Source of the DNA: Bombus terrestris
Lineage: Eukaryota; Arthropoda; Insecta; Hymenoptera; Apidae
Assembly: GCF_910591885.1 (NCBI RefSeq)
Contig: NC_063271.1
Span: forward strand, 6,937,001 to 7,001,000
Reading direction: 5' to 3'
Length of the DNA: 64,000 bases
The number at the start of each line of letters is the position of its first letter. The first letter of the stretch is position 1. The position numbers and the translations under genes were made by a program. Positions 13,901 to 25,940 of the stretch are shown here, one piece after another. The notes under the pieces were generated by a model. The model ran no database searches and was not told where the DNA came from. It worked only from the letters and a program-made list of their open reading frames with translations.

Positions 13901-16900
13901 AATGGAATTCCGCATAACGAGATTCGCCCAGAATCGCCGGACGATAACCGCTTCACGAGAAAACCTTGGTCGCGTCGCGTTAATTGAATTCTTCTTGCAT
14001 CTCGCATTTTCATGGAACGCGGAACGAGGGACGGGCTCGTTTAAACGCGAAGAGACAAACGGCGACGAACAGGCGGCGACGCGGCGTTACGGCCGTGTCG
14101 ACGCGCGACTCGCTTCTTCCAGTCTCCATATTATTACATTATATATTTCTCTTTATGCGCTTTCTTTTCAATTTCTATCCTTGTACGCGTCTAATTTTTT
14201 ATCTTATATAGCAGCTCTTTGTCCTATCGACGAGATTAACCAGCGTAAAATCGCTCGAAGTAACGTTGAAGGTCTTCATAGTCACGTCTCGTCATTAATA
14301 TTAAATAGAAAGGAAACATCCAGGATAAGCATAATTATGCATTATTATTTTTTAATTGTAATACTAGGAATTCGGCTTTTATACCTTTTGCATTTAATAA
14401 TAAGATGCAAACAAATTTTTTACATTGTGTCCAGAAGAGCGACGTTTCAATGTCTCTTCGGCAAAAGTTCCATCGTCCTTTTTTCATAGCTTCCAGACGC
14501 GTCAGTTTGTTTTTGACTCTGTTTAAGAATTTCTCTTGAACATAACGTTGTCGAAAGAAGTTTTCTCTCTGTTGCGTATATGGCGTTATTTGTGCATTTC
14601 CCAATTTTTCCAGAGATAGCGATCGTCTCTAAAGTATATTTCTATTCCAGTTACGCTCAATTACAGCGAACAAAACGTATACATTATATGCTATACGAGA
14701 TAACCATCTCTTCGATTCCCTTTTGGTTGAATAGCACGCAACCGTCATCTAATCAAGGACATCAATTGCGTTTTTAGTAGCGTTATAATCTTCAACTACA
14801 AGTGGCTTTCTAACTTCTTCGTTATTGATAGATTTAGCTCTGCGCAGTGTATTTTGTAAAATAATTAATCTGCTTTTCTTCGGCACGTACATATTCTAAA
14901 TTCTATTTAATCGTCACTTTTGATTACGAAGACCTTCAACGTAACAACTTTCCTTTCGCGCGGAGACGACATTCATTTTGGGGAAAATGTTTTATAACGT
15001 TTCTTCGGAAAGGAATGTAAGCGTATGTCCTAAAATTTCAAGTAAAAAGTCTATCGAAAACTAGTTGTACAACAAAAACAAAATTCACGTTGGTTCAAAG
15101 AGCATCACGGTTCTTACGACGATATCTACTCTCCTGCAAATACGATAAAAAACGGAGCAGATTCGGTTTTATTGCCGAATCGCTTCGTACATATGTACAG
15201 AACGAAATCGAATGTTGAACGTGATCGAATCGGTGACTTCAAGGAGCGTTCAGATCAATATAGTTGTCAATATTTAAGCTACTCGATATTATCGTACGCG
15301 AGAGAGCCTCTAGACTCTAGACGATCGATATATATTGTCAATACAGTATTAAAAACCTTAAATATTGGCAATAACACCGATCGTCTGAACGCTCCTTTCC
15401 CCTGTACACACATATGAAAACGTACATACGTGCTACTATACAAGACAAAGAATTGATTCGGTAAACGAACGATTCGTCCTAGCATGAATAAACCGTTACT
15501 CGATAATAGCTATTACACGCTATAATGAATCCATTGATCGTATATTTGGGAGCTGAATGGCGAAAATGTAGAAACGCGCGAACGCTACTTTCGGGATTTG
15601 TTACGGAACCATTATCGATTCGGTAAAAGTACCGCACAGTTTGAACAAGCTGTAACGCAGGATGCGGGAACTTTGCAGGAATTATTTGAGGCGTAGCCGA
15701 CACTTGGAGTCGGAAATTAGAACCGGTGGATGTTCGTCCTTATCCAACGTAGTTTCATGCGAAGCGGATGGAAGGTCCATGTACACGGTCACGCCACGCG
15801 ACATCCTCTCCTTCGCTTGGCAGATCAGCAAAGGAATGGCCTATCTCGCTGACATTAAGGTAATCCCTTAATCCGCGGCGATAGCCCGTTTTCTCACCTC
15901 GTTGAAATCCAAACTAAATGTATCGCTTCGCCGTATTGTTCAGTTGGTTCACAGAGATCTTGCAGCCAGGAACGTGCTGCTTGCGGCCGAGAAGGTCTGC
16001 AAGATCTCGGATTTTGGCCTGACGAGGGACGTTTACGAAGACGATGCGTACTTGAAGCGCAGCAAAGGACGAGGTATGCGCAGAACTGGAAAAAAGATTA
16101 GCGGGCGGAATGATTGGTTTAGGAGCAAGGGAGGCATAGGGCAGGTTCTTTATCGCTCACTGTCATGAGTTGCTGCACGGTCTTCTTTGTAATTTAAAGT
16201 TGCTAAGTAATTTATTTGCGTGTATATGCGCATATTGCTAACCATTGTACTAGATATATCTGAACGTGTTGCTGACAGTTACATACTCTGGAATGTATAT
16301 TATAAACATCTACTCGCTGCTCAAATGTGCCAAATACGATAATTCTGTTTTGTGAAATTACGGTATTTTACGATAATAACGTACCACTTATATATAAACT
16401 ATCTTGTCTTCTCTTGTATGATCGTGTTGGGTCTATCAGAAATAATCAGATTCGCGTTCCTTTGTTTGATCATCTTTTCAATTCTCTATTATACGTCATT
16501 CTCTTCGTCAAAACGCGCGTTACTTCTTTTTCAAAAGCTTTCGAATCGACTAGAACCAACTAGACTCCTCTTGTCGCGGTTCGTTCTTCGGCTGCATAAA
16601 CTCTAGCGCTCGTAAATCTTCTCGAGGTTTAGGAAGAAGACAGTTTTAACGTGCATCATCCGCGATCAGCTAAATCTCCGTTTAATCCAACGTGTATGCT
16701 TTAATACGTGCTTTCCTAGTGCCGGTAAAATGGATGGCACCAGAATCCCTCGCGGATCACGTCTACACCAGCAAGTCTGACGTCTGGAGTTTCGGTGTCC
16801 TTCTTTGGGAGCTGGTCACATTAGGCGCATCTCCTTATCCAGGAGTGGACGTGCATAATCTCTACAATTTACTCAAAGCCGGTTACCGTATGGAGAGACC

Positions 16901-17676
16901 AGCGAATTGCTCGCAACAGTTGTGAGTAGTCCGACTTTTCAAGAGTAGCCATCGCGAGTTATAACTCGAAAATTATCGCGAGTACGCGTACATCATTCGC
17001 AGGTACAAGCTGATGATGTCGTGCTGGCATCAAGAACCTGCAATGAGGCCTCCCTTCAAAGAACTTACCAATCATTGGGAAAAGATGTTAGAGGACAGCG
17101 TCGAATACTTGGATCTGAATCCGAGAACCGTTCACAATCAGGCCTATTTTGCTTCGCTTCACGCGTTGGACAGTCCATGCAGTACGTATCTCTCGTTTCG
17201 TTTCATCTCGTCTGGTTTCAGTATGACGAACGATTTTGTTTGCCATAGGTTCTGGTAACGATGACATGGACGATGGTGAGGAAATCGATACTCTGAGGAC
17301 GAACGTTGTCAACTATCTAGAGAAACCGTGTTCCGACACGGTGACAAAGTGCGACAAAATCGACAAACTGCACGCCCTGTGGCAAGAATCCGTAGCAACA
17401 TTCCCCGAGGAATCCGTCAAGTTGTACGTGAACGATCAATCACCGCCGAGCTTCTGCGTGAATCACTACGAGAGTCCTATCAAATTGAGAAACACCAGCG
17501 TCACCAGCAACAGCGAGAACGATTTAGCCACGCCGACGAACGAACGTTCGCAATCCTACATCGACATGGAAGGCAAGAAATCCTCGGAAGTAGAAACGGA
17601 GACAGAGACAGAAGTAGAAGAACTACTTGTCTTCGCCAATAGAAACGAAAATAACGATGAAGCTCGCTCTAATTGA
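1975..17676 (+). CDS. Ret: Ret receptor tyrosine kinase
   Basis: Single-pass receptor kinase for GDNF/TGF-beta-related ligands at the plasma membrane. Exons: 1975-2053, 3181-3402, 3487-3614, 3690-3825, 4676-4932, 5922-6093, 6209-6306, 9045-9325, 9423-9614, 10407-10585, 10672-10908, 11560-11662, 12739-12907, 13553-13857, 15679-15859, 15944-16073, 16720-16921, 17003-17181, 17249-17676. The sum is 3678 nt (1225 aa), in phase throughout. A signal peptide ends in ILIAILIL. Cadherin-like domains lie at about residues 28-450 (Ca-binding type LDQDDNPP), the cysteine-rich domain at 520-650 (CPDNQCDELE, CPQDC), TM at 668-692 and the kinase at 752-1060. The kinase shows GEGEFG, VAVK, HRDLAARN, DFGLTRDVYEDDAY and VPVKWMAPESL. 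The tail keeps YLDL and has an NQAY motif. Intron 4 is GC-AG. Exon 1 is the least certain part: its donor C|GTGCGG is weak, but phase and signal peptide fit. Length is close to fly Ret. Confidence 0.95.
2502..2706. mobile_element. Mariner-type MITE in Ret intron 1
   Basis: A 205 bp element flanked by TA dinucleotides. Its termini are inverted: the left begins GGTTGTCCGAAAAGT and the right ends ACTTTTCGGACGACC. Similarity extends inward to about 27 bases with a few mismatches. There is no transposase reading frame inside. TA target duplication and these termini fit a non-autonomous Tc1/mariner element. Confidence 0.75.
7917..8230 (+). repeat. piggyBac-like (TTAA) element fragment
   Basis: TTAA followed by TCCTTTGCACTCGG resembles the TTAA CCCTTTGCACTCGG ends typical of small piggyBac-derived repeats in insects. 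The next segment (AGAGGGCAGTAGCAACTCC) is also of the kind seen beside such ends. No matching right terminus is visible and the right boundary is a guess at a later TTAA. It lies within the long Ret intron 6307-9044, where I see no exon. Confidence 0.35.
11091..11425 (+). repeat. Array of TTCGNATAA motifs in Ret intron
   Basis: Seven same-strand copies of a (G/C)TCGNATA(A) motif occur at 11203, 11263, 11304, 11335, 11363, 11395 and 11410. A reverse copy (GTTTATCCGG) lies near 11094. The outer copies form short inverted ends (CGTTTATCCG / CGGATAAAC). This could be the subterminal repeats of a transposon or a cluster of protein-binding sites. No open frame is associated with it. Confidence 0.4.
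12138..12310 (+). repeat. Dispersed repeat, copy 1
   Basis: It starts CTGCGGATATTTATGCAAAT and is similar to the repeats at 37608-37795 (same strand) and 38345-38552 (opposite strand). It lies in the Ret intron between the transmembrane exon and the juxtamembrane exon. It is probably a short non-autonomous interspersed repeat; its boundaries are approximate. Confidence 0.45.
15240..15400. repeat. Hairpin-forming inverted repeat in Ret intron
   Basis: The arms AAGGAGCGTTCAGA...CAATATTTAAG (15240-15279) and its near-complement (15356-15400) are separated by about 75 bases. It lies just upstream of the kinase exon at 15679. It is probably a palindromic MITE remnant, with no coding content. Confidence 0.4.
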
Positions 17677-19025
17677 AGAAGTGAGACGCGTGAAAACCAG
17701 AGAGTGAAATATCGATGATCTAGAAGTTTGAGAAGACAAATCGCGTCTTTTCTTCGTTCGAGAGGAGTGTCGTCTAGCGTACGACGAGTATGCCATTACG
17801 AAACGAACGGGAACGCGATCGTTGAAACGATCGAGTGCAACAAACACCTTCGATACTGTGCCTTCTTTTTCTTTCTGTCGGGCATACGTGTCGCATATAA
17901 GAATACGAAACGATGAACTTTGCAACGCTAGAAAATCAGAAAAAGATGCGGATAGCATACGTCCAAATAGATAGATCGGCGCTTCAGGAGATAAGAGCTG
18001 AACAACGGTATACTAACGGTGATAGTATATAGTATGGAAATCGATATACAACATTACATTTTCATGTAAACGGCCAGGTCTTTGTGTAATTTATATTAGA
18101 AATTATTAACGAGTCTTTCTACTCAAGACGCCTGTTACAGCTTTATATACTCTTGGATTTTTACGATACAGAGCATTCGACGAAAGATGTTCGAAGCTAT
18201 TCAGATTGCCGAAGCAAACCGCAGTTTAATCAAAACCTTGATGGAAATTTTCCTATTCGTTTCGTCATTTATGTCCTAACAAGCGATTGAATTGGGACGA
18301 ACGAAAAAGAACAAAGTAAATAAATGGCTTCTCATTGACGAAAGCTACGTCCCTAAAGGGTGACGTATTAATTAACTCTGTTACGTTTAATAACGTTTAA
18401 TTAACTCTGTAAACGCCTTCCGATAATTTCACGATCAATCGCGTAACAAATGATCGAACGAGAAACGAAAGATCGTAATGATTAATATTAATTACTAAAA
18501 TTGTCAAACTTTTAAACTTCCAGTTAAATCCTTCTTCGCAGCGGCTTCCAGCTTTTAACATTCACTTTATGGTGAACCGTCTGTTAAATAATTGCACGAA
18601 ACGGTGATTCGACGATACACTCAAAGAGGCGGTAAACTTGAGTATCCTAGTTGTTGATCGATGTAATCGTATTCGAACAAGACTGCTTTTTTATACCTCG
18701 GTGAATGTATTCACCCCTTTTTGGTTTACTTGTACAAAGCAGCGCATTCCATTTCGTTATATTAATTAGCCACTTGCCGTTTATGACGCAAGCGTTCAAG
18801 TACAAATTTAGTTATATAACACTGTATATTTGCTTACTTCCAATGGATCGACTAGCTCTTAGCACGATCAGGCACGTGCCATGTGAATTCCAACTATTAT
18901 CATTATACCATCGTTAATATCGCGTTAAAACGTATACACGCGTGTGCAATGTATGCATGCGTAAAAAGATATATATTTAATATACCTGTGACTTAACGAA
19001 TGGAGAATTGTAAGATGTAACTCAC

Positions 19026-19031
19026 AATAAA
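19026..19031 (+). terminator. Candidate poly(A) signal of Ret
   Basis: An AATAAA hexamer about 1.35 kb after the Ret stop codon at 17676. The 3' region 17677-19025 is AT-rich and contains nothing else I recognise. An earlier AATAAA near 18319 could give a shorter 3' UTR. Confidence 0.4.
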
Positions 19032-19072
19032 TGGACACGAGGAGCTGTATGGTAACAAAAAAGAAACTGGCG

Positions 19073-19078
19073 TTTATT
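19073..19078 (-). terminator. Candidate poly(A) signal of the SEFIR receptor gene
   Basis: A minus-strand AATAAA about 390 bases beyond the stop codon of the receptor gene ending at 19465. It sits only about 45 bases from the Ret signal on the other strand, so the two transcripts probably end back to back or overlap. An (AT)n tract at 19090-19106 lies directly beside it. Confidence 0.4.
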
Positions 19079-19464
19079 AAGTTAAATCGGTATATATATA
19101 TATATAAAAAAAAGTCTTACATCTTAAAAAATTACCTAACTTACTCAAGTAAAATTTGTTCACAACGTTATGAATAAAGGATGTACTTGAAACGAAGTCA
19201 CAAGTTCAATTCGTCGATACGAAACGAGCACGTATCGTCCTTTGAAGATTCACGAGTACATACTTCCTCACCTTCTCCACCTTCTCCAAGCAAGTTTAAT
19301 TCATCGATATTTGTTGCAAACGATTGAGACACTGCGTTATTATCCAGCACAGTTGATGTCCGATTATTTGCTGTTTCCGTCCTTTCCGACGTTAAAAGGT
19401 TTTCTAAAACACCAATATGTGAGCTACGCTACGAAACGTTCGAACTAACTAAATCAACGATCGA

Positions 19465-21738
19465 TTACGAATCTATAAAGAACCGACCAGTTTCTCGTTC
19501 GTCTTTCGCAATGTTCGCATCTTCCTTCAGAATCTCGAGTTTCGCTAATTTCACGCTGTCCAGAAATTCCTGATCGGATACCGAGGAACATTTTACGCGT
19601 TCCACCTTGTGAATAATTTTTACTAGTTTAGGCAACTCTTTTGGTAAAGACAGTCTCCTCAAATGCCTAGTTTCCTCGGGTACATCATCCGATTTACAAT
19701 ACGGCAATTGCACGATATAATAGCGCTTTTCTTTCTCCGACTGATTCTCTTTGACCAGTCTCAAAAGATAATTACCGGTGTTTCGATAAATAGCCGATGC
19801 CGCAGGCTTCTTAGGCGGCGGAGAAGTTGCGATAAGAACAACGTCAGCGTTTCGAAACGCAGCATCGCACCAACATTCTGGATCCTACGTTACAGACAAC
19901 AAACCAAAGGATTAACATTTCCGTGGGAAAACGTGGAGCCGTTTGAAATAAATAGTCTCGTTACTGGCACTAACTTTGTCCGTGGTATCGGTAACGTCGA
20001 GCATGTCTATCATGGCGTTAACGTCGCAAATTCTTAAATACTTTGCCAGCTCGATCATTACATTGATATGCGACAGTCGAGTCGGTGAGTAGACTAACAA
20101 ACATTTCGGTATCCCTCTCCTTTTCAATACTCCTATAAAAGAGTACGAAACAAACATATAAATTTCAATGGCCACTCTGTATTTACAAAATATTTTGCAA
20201 ACGTTGCAATTTTACCCCTTTTATACAATTTGTAAAGATGATAAAGGACGTACAATATCACTGGCGGTATCCACACAGTGCTAATAATCATGATCAATAA
20301 ACGATGAGATGTTTCCTCTGGAAAATACAATTGACGTAATGCTTAACAACCACGTCAACAAGAAAATATTTTCAGATAATACAGACGCGCATAGGAAATT
20401 TCTTTTTGCTTACGTATAATGATAAAAGGCGTGGTGCTGTTCACGCATCCATAGTCGCCACACTCTGAATGCATGGGAGCAACTTTAAAATAAAACACGC
20501 CGGTGTGCGCGGTAAAATTGTAATGAAAATCTTGTTCACTGGTCATATTGAATGTTTTCACGAAATCCGTATTGTTGTTTATTAACCAAATTTTATACCC
20601 TGTTACATTATACACTTCTGGCAGTGGTTGCACGTGCAATGAAAGAAGAGGAGCATAAGAGACATCTATATATACAAATGGTCTGTATTCCTTTATACTG
20701 ACACCTTCTCCTGAGATAGGACAGATTTAAGAGGAACCATCAATATCGAACAAACACACGACTGCTCATTTTCTTTCAATGAAAAATATCTGGCCTAAAC
20801 ACTCACCGATAAATCTGTGCACAGGTACATTGAAAATATATCTTTTTCTATACTTATACTTTTCTCCTATTACGAGATAATCTAACCGGTATGGAACAGA
20901 TTCGTAAGATACATCAGAAAATGGACATGAAATATACAATTCCTGTGGTACTGGGTTGGTTTCATTCCCATAAAGTTCTATGTACCTACATGCTGATTCG
21001 TTCTCATCTAGTAAACTTTGATAACGTGTAACCAATCCTATTTAATAATAGAAAAGAATTTCAAGTAACAGAATAGAATCACTTTACTCTATGATTCTTA
21101 CCATGAAAGTCCACATTGGTAACGCTTAAGTTGAAAGCTGTCAGTTTATATCCAGACTCCTCATACGTGTATGAACGTAAATTAAATTTGGCTGCTGTGC
21201 CATCCGCTGGATAATGACTATAATCTTCGAACGTGAGTTTGGTGCAATCTATTGACAAGAAAAGCAAGTAATTTGCATACCTATCTAGTGATTCCTGACC
21301 CCTATCTTGTACATTAAAAATACATGCTGCGCCATGTAAGTCATCATACTTTTAATCACTATAGCCGATGCTGAATGCATTTAATGAATATATCGTACCT
21401 CCTTTCCTTTGAACTTTTGTCAATAGACATTGGAAACCAGGAGTAGCAACTAATTTTGTCTGTAAAATAAACAGACAATTTAACCTAATAATAAATACTC
21501 AGCCTAGATACAGTAACTACAATAGAACCTGATAATAAGGTACTTCATTGGAAAAAAGGTATGTGTCAATACTTTTTGTAACAACTATAGACATTTAGAA
21601 ATTCGAGAAACTAGTTGTAAAGGACTTAAAAAAATGAAAACTTACCACGTTCTGACAGTAGTCTGGATAACAATACATAGCTGCGACGCTTCTGCTCAAG
21701 TAACAAAGAAGCATCGCAAGATTAACAAGTCTCCGCAT
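19465..21738 (-). CDS. SEFIR-domain receptor, IL-17-receptor-like
   Basis: Predicted single-pass membrane receptor of the IL-17 receptor type, acting through cytoplasmic SEFIR-SEFIR contacts. Exons in transcript order: 21738-21646, 21459-21399, 21248-21102, 21037-20807, 20710-20414, 20341-20216, 20132-19975, 19884-19465. The total of 1533 nt gives 510 aa; all introns are GT-AG and in phase. An N-terminal signal peptide (MRRLVNLAMLLCYLSRSVAA) is followed by about 265 extracellular residues with scattered cysteines and N-glycosylation sequons, in the place of the paired fibronectin-like domains. The TM is at about 290-309 (LLIMIISTVWIPPVILYVLY). The SEFIR domain spans about 325-470: strand/helix 1 reads KCLLVYSPTRLSHINVMIEL and the later box reads WCDAAFRNADVVLIATSP. 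The C-terminal tail is charged. Assignment rests on the SEFIR pattern and the overall architecture; a divergent cytokine receptor outside the IL-17R family is the alternative. The same-strand HGD gene lies 0.9 kb upstream. Confidence 0.8.
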
Positions 21739-22254
21739 TGTAAGGTTAGAGTTACGAATTAACCACATCTATTAAAAAATTTGATCGAAGTAAACATATT
21801 TACGTTACACCCGATATCAACGATTGTCCCAACTTTCCATATTTTCACGGTAACACATTACATTCAATCACAACGATTTACATTTTCTCAAAAACTACGA
21901 TTTTTGCACAATGTAAACTAACGAGCACGCTTCCTACGTGTTTGTCTTTAAACACGCACTCTACCGAAAAATAGCTCAACCTCGCGTGTTTAATGTGCTT
22001 TTCAACACAGATGATAAATGTGTCAAGTTATTCGTGATAAACTCGTTACAAACGAACCACTTATCCTTAATTACAAGAAAAAATACTTGAGAAACAAAGA
22101 ACGAAGATTCGTCTGTGAATCATCGTCTTTTGTCGTATAATTCTATATAAAGTGAATCAGAAAAAGATGATTAATACATTGGCTGGCGCGATGGATATTG
22201 ATAATCCTTGTTACTAAATTAATTAGTTTAGAATGATCAAAGTAAGATATATTA

Positions 22255-22430
22255 TTTTATAGATTAAGAAATTTTCAACAATGTAAATGATTTAAATAAC
22301 AATAATATTAAATAGATAGACAACATAATCTTTAATTTAAAAAAGAAAATTTTATAGAATATTTGCGCATTTTTTTCTAATAATGTTATCTAAATCATTC
22401 GCATTGTTGAAAATTTGTCAGTCTATGAAA
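22255..22430. repeat. Palindromic MITE-like repeat
   Basis: Two inverted arms of about 57 bases (22255-22312 and 22373-22430) share the core AAATTTTCAACAATG with about 80 percent identity by eye. They are separated by about 60 AT-rich bases. A related single arm occurs at 41054-41101. The element lies between the SEFIR receptor and HGD, in an otherwise empty AT-rich spacer (21740-22677). Confidence 0.5.
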
Positions 22431-22677
22431 TAAGAAAAATATTTGGAAAAATTACATATCGTAGCGTGGTATATTTCAATCTTTTGCGGCTCTCAGGACA
22501 AAATATATAAAATCCACGTGACAGTCACCGTGTTAAGGTACGTAGTAACAGAAATAATAATTATTACGAACAAAACAGAAGTCAAATCATGTACTCCTAT
22601 AATTATTTATAATCGTGTACCCTTATCACTTCTATCTTTTCTACAAAATATAAAAATGCAAAATGTAAAAATGTATT

Positions 22678-25600
22678 TTAAGAAGCATTCGAAACGAAAT
22701 GTTTTTTAAGAGATTGCCAGCATTTGTAATAATCGTTGTCCAGTTTGTTGGAAAGATTTGCAGCCCATTCGGTTATCGCCAAACTATACGACGTTTCAAA
22801 CATGAAAGCTTGTGTTCCATCGGCGACGCGTTCAGGTTTCAACTTGCTGTTTGAAGCAGTTTCGAAACAAGACGAATCCGGTCCATGTGGCGTCATAATA
22901 GAATGCAACGACGCTCCGCCTGGAAGGAAACTTTCCTCCTTAGCTTCGTATCGTCCCTTTATCAGGCCCATGAATTCGCTCATACAATTTCCTGCAGATC
23001 GAAGAGACACCGTGTAAACCATAAATGTCGCTCTAGTTCTTAAGTATTTATTTTCACTAATTTATAAACTGAGAAAGTTGAGCTTAAAGTTTATGAAATT
23101 GAATATTATCGTGTGGAGTTACAACTTGAAAGAACCGAATACTTTATTGCTTCCTAAGTAGAATCTTCATCGTGTTACCGCCAATTTGTATTTCTTGCAC
23201 CAATGAGACATACATGAATTGGTTTATTACGTTATTTTGAAAAATAGAGTTGGAAGTAGGGCGGCGATATGATACTTAAGAATGGAACAAGAACGGGAGG
23301 AAGAGAGAAAATGGAATCGGAGAAAGGAAAAATTGTAGGTTCCGCTCGAAAAGAAACAGCAGAATGGTAGTCGCGAAAGAAAAAGGAAGTCGATGGATAT
23401 CACCGGAGAAAATTCCGAGTTTTCACCGATATCTCGGTTACACGATTTTTAGAAGCGGTCTAGCATAACGAAGTATCGGGATCGAGCCATGCAGCTGACA
23501 CCGAATCAGCATAGAAAAGCAAAAGGACGAAACGATGACTGTAATTACTCAGCGTTGTTTATTTCTCGAAAGTGAAAAGACGGAAAGGAAGGAAATGAGG
23601 AGAGGGGAGCAGAAGGTGTCGATTATAGATCTCGACAGCATTGTCGGAATCCGTGCTGCTTCTTATCACGAACGCAGATGGCTACAGCCATGGCTACGGC
23701 TCCCGATTCTCGAAATTTCTCCGTCGCATCCTACCATCGACGGTATTCGTTAGTTTTTTTTTCTTTTTTCTCACGTAGTCGTCTACAAAATATCGAATAG
23801 CCGACTTTCTATGCACTTACGATGATAATAAGGAGGCCGAAAAGTGTGCTCCTGCACGGACCATCGAGGTGGGAATATTACAAAATCGGCTGCCGCTGTA
23901 CCGATCTTCCCGGAGGGACACGTCAGGACCGTGAAGATCGAAGGATCCTGTAGAAGAAATAAACGCGGATAAAGGAAACGTGTATCGATTCGTTCGTGGA
24001 TTAGAGAACGAAGGAGGTAACGTAGCTTTCGCAATACACTTACACAATGATCAAAGGAAACCGTATTAACGACCATGAATTTGTCGAGGTCGTATTTGAA
24101 CGGAACGTAATTTCCATGCCAAGCTACCACGTCGAACGGACTGTGGTCTTGCTCGGCTACAAACAGCTTACCGTGATACTTGCACACGATCTCGTAATCG
24201 ATTTCACGATCCTCGTACCACGCTACAGGCGTTTGAAAATCCCGTGGGTTCGCCAGGCCATTCGCTCCTGTTGCAAGATCAGAATTCGGTTAGCTACCGC
24301 GATCGGCAGAAAAACGAAAAATTGTAATCTCTTTACTCGTGAAGCGATTATTCGCGTTACCTATCGGCCCCAATTCGGGCAATTGAAAGTGATCGTCGTA
24401 CACCTCTAAGATGTATCCTCTAGATGGACCAAACACAGCAACGTTGAACCGCATACCTTGCTGGATCACGCATATCTCGTTCGGCTCACAACGGATCTTG
24501 CCAAACTCCGTGGTTATCAACAACGCGCCTAGCTGCGGCACTGCGGGTGAAACGTTTTCGTCGATAAAACTAAAACTTTCGACGATCGTCATCGCCGACA
24601 TTTTCCATGCACGTAGTTCAGCTCCATGGAGAGAGAAAGAGGAAGCTGACGAACTGGTCGGTCCATGGTTGGAACAACGTACGTACCAATGAGAAGATCT
24701 CCGTCGGAATTGTAGAAGGCCTTGTTCTTCATGGAGGCATTGCAGAGATACACGTGGATCGCGATACCTTGGCGAACGCGAGCGTCTCCCGCGCCGCAAA
24801 GCGTGTGCAAACCTTCCACGAAATCTACCTCCGCGGCTTGTCTGGTCGGCACGTCAAAAGGTTTCCATCGTAGCTGAAACAGGAAAATAGAAACGTTCGA
24901 GTTTCCAGTGAAAGAGAAAACGATGACGAACGACCGAAGATCGATACCTGATTCGGCGTTGGATTTACAGAGTCCCATCCGTAGTCGAGACGAGGAGCGC
25001 TGTCAACCGGTGTGAAGGGTTTATGGACGACCGACGGCTTGATTCGATACAACCACGTGCGTCTATTTCGAGAGCGAGGAGCTGTGGAACGATACATAGA
25101 TATGAAATACTTAGGAATAAGCCGGTGTCCTAATTGGATGTCCCATAGCGACAGAATCGTTGAACAGATATACGAAGACGAGACGAATTACTGCAACTTT
25201 ACCACGTTCCTTGTCCGAAGATATATACTTTCTACAGTTCCCGACCCATTTATCTCATAAAATGGAGGTTTTTCCTATGCTTCGGAAGTCCATAACTCCG
25301 TGAAACTATGTATTCTCATTACAGATGTCATGGATGCGACTAATACAAACTAGTTTCTGGATTTCAAACAATGCAGATGATCGTCGCATCGTTGTCAATT
25401 TGGACGCAGTCGTAGAATATGCTTTGTACGTTTATCGTCGTGTTGGTCGGTCGTTGGGACGACGATTTTATCATCGCGCGATATCCAATTAGGACACAGC
25501 CGTAGGCTAAAGCTCGGTGCATACAGACGATTGTCGGCAGACACGCGTCCACGGTCAATCCTCAACGTTGTACGTGGAAAATCCGCAGAGAAATGTACGT

Positions 25601-25940
25601 AGATCGTCTACAGACGATCTCCTGTCAGCCTGGACTAAGCGCTTGAAACTCGTCCTGACGATAAAACGCGGTTAGGAGAGATTACTTACCGGTAAACGAC
25701 GTGCCGGACAGCTGTTCCGCGTACAGACCGTACGGACATCGCTGAGGATTGTTCTGGCCGAGCGGTAGGGCACCGGGGCAACGTTCGTCCTCGCTGGAGA
25801 ATTCGTTGCCGAATCCTGTCAGATACTGAAACGAAAGAAATTGCGTGTATAAAGAGAAACAAAATTACGGGGAAAATGGAATCGACGAAGCGTAGCAACG
25901 CGATAATCCTCAGTCTATCTACCTTAAACTCGTCTTTCAT
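22678..25940 (-). CDS. HGD: Homogentisate 1,2-dioxygenase
   Basis: Fe(II) dioxygenase that opens the ring of homogentisate to 4-maleylacetoacetate in phenylalanine/tyrosine catabolism; a cytosolic enzyme, hexameric in the human protein. Exons in transcript order: 25940-25923, 25825-25690, 25081-24948, 24873-24687, 24540-24361, 24267-24044, 23947-23821, 22991-22678. The total of 1320 nt gives 439 aa (human enzyme 445), in phase throughout. Iron ligands fall at the human positions: His335 (PPYYHR), Glu341 (CMSEF) and His371 (MTPHGPD). The catalytic His292 (SFDH) is also kept. Other family blocks are YLTGFGNEFSSEDERCPGAL, GLHTLCGAGD, NEICVIQQGMRF and AWHGNYVPFKYDLDKFM. The start is an 18-nt exon coding MKDEFK; I see no in-frame ATG further upstream. 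The last intron (22992-23820) carries a dispersed repeat. I see no sign of inactivation. Confidence 0.97.
23075..23265 (+). repeat. Dispersed repeat in last HGD intron
   Basis: It aligns over about 190 bases with 33990-34185. Shared landmarks include TAGAATCTTC, a CCAAT-type block, a GACATACA/GACGTACA block, TTGATTGATTAC-like sequence and TCTGGAAAAT-like sequence. Neither copy encodes a protein. It is probably an interspersed non-autonomous repeat. Confidence 0.45.

Noticed and set aside
21511..21590. Possible decayed copy of the CAGTGGCTA MITE
   Set aside because: Only the TATGTGTCAATACTTTTT part resembles the family; the ends no longer pair, so it is not listed as an element.
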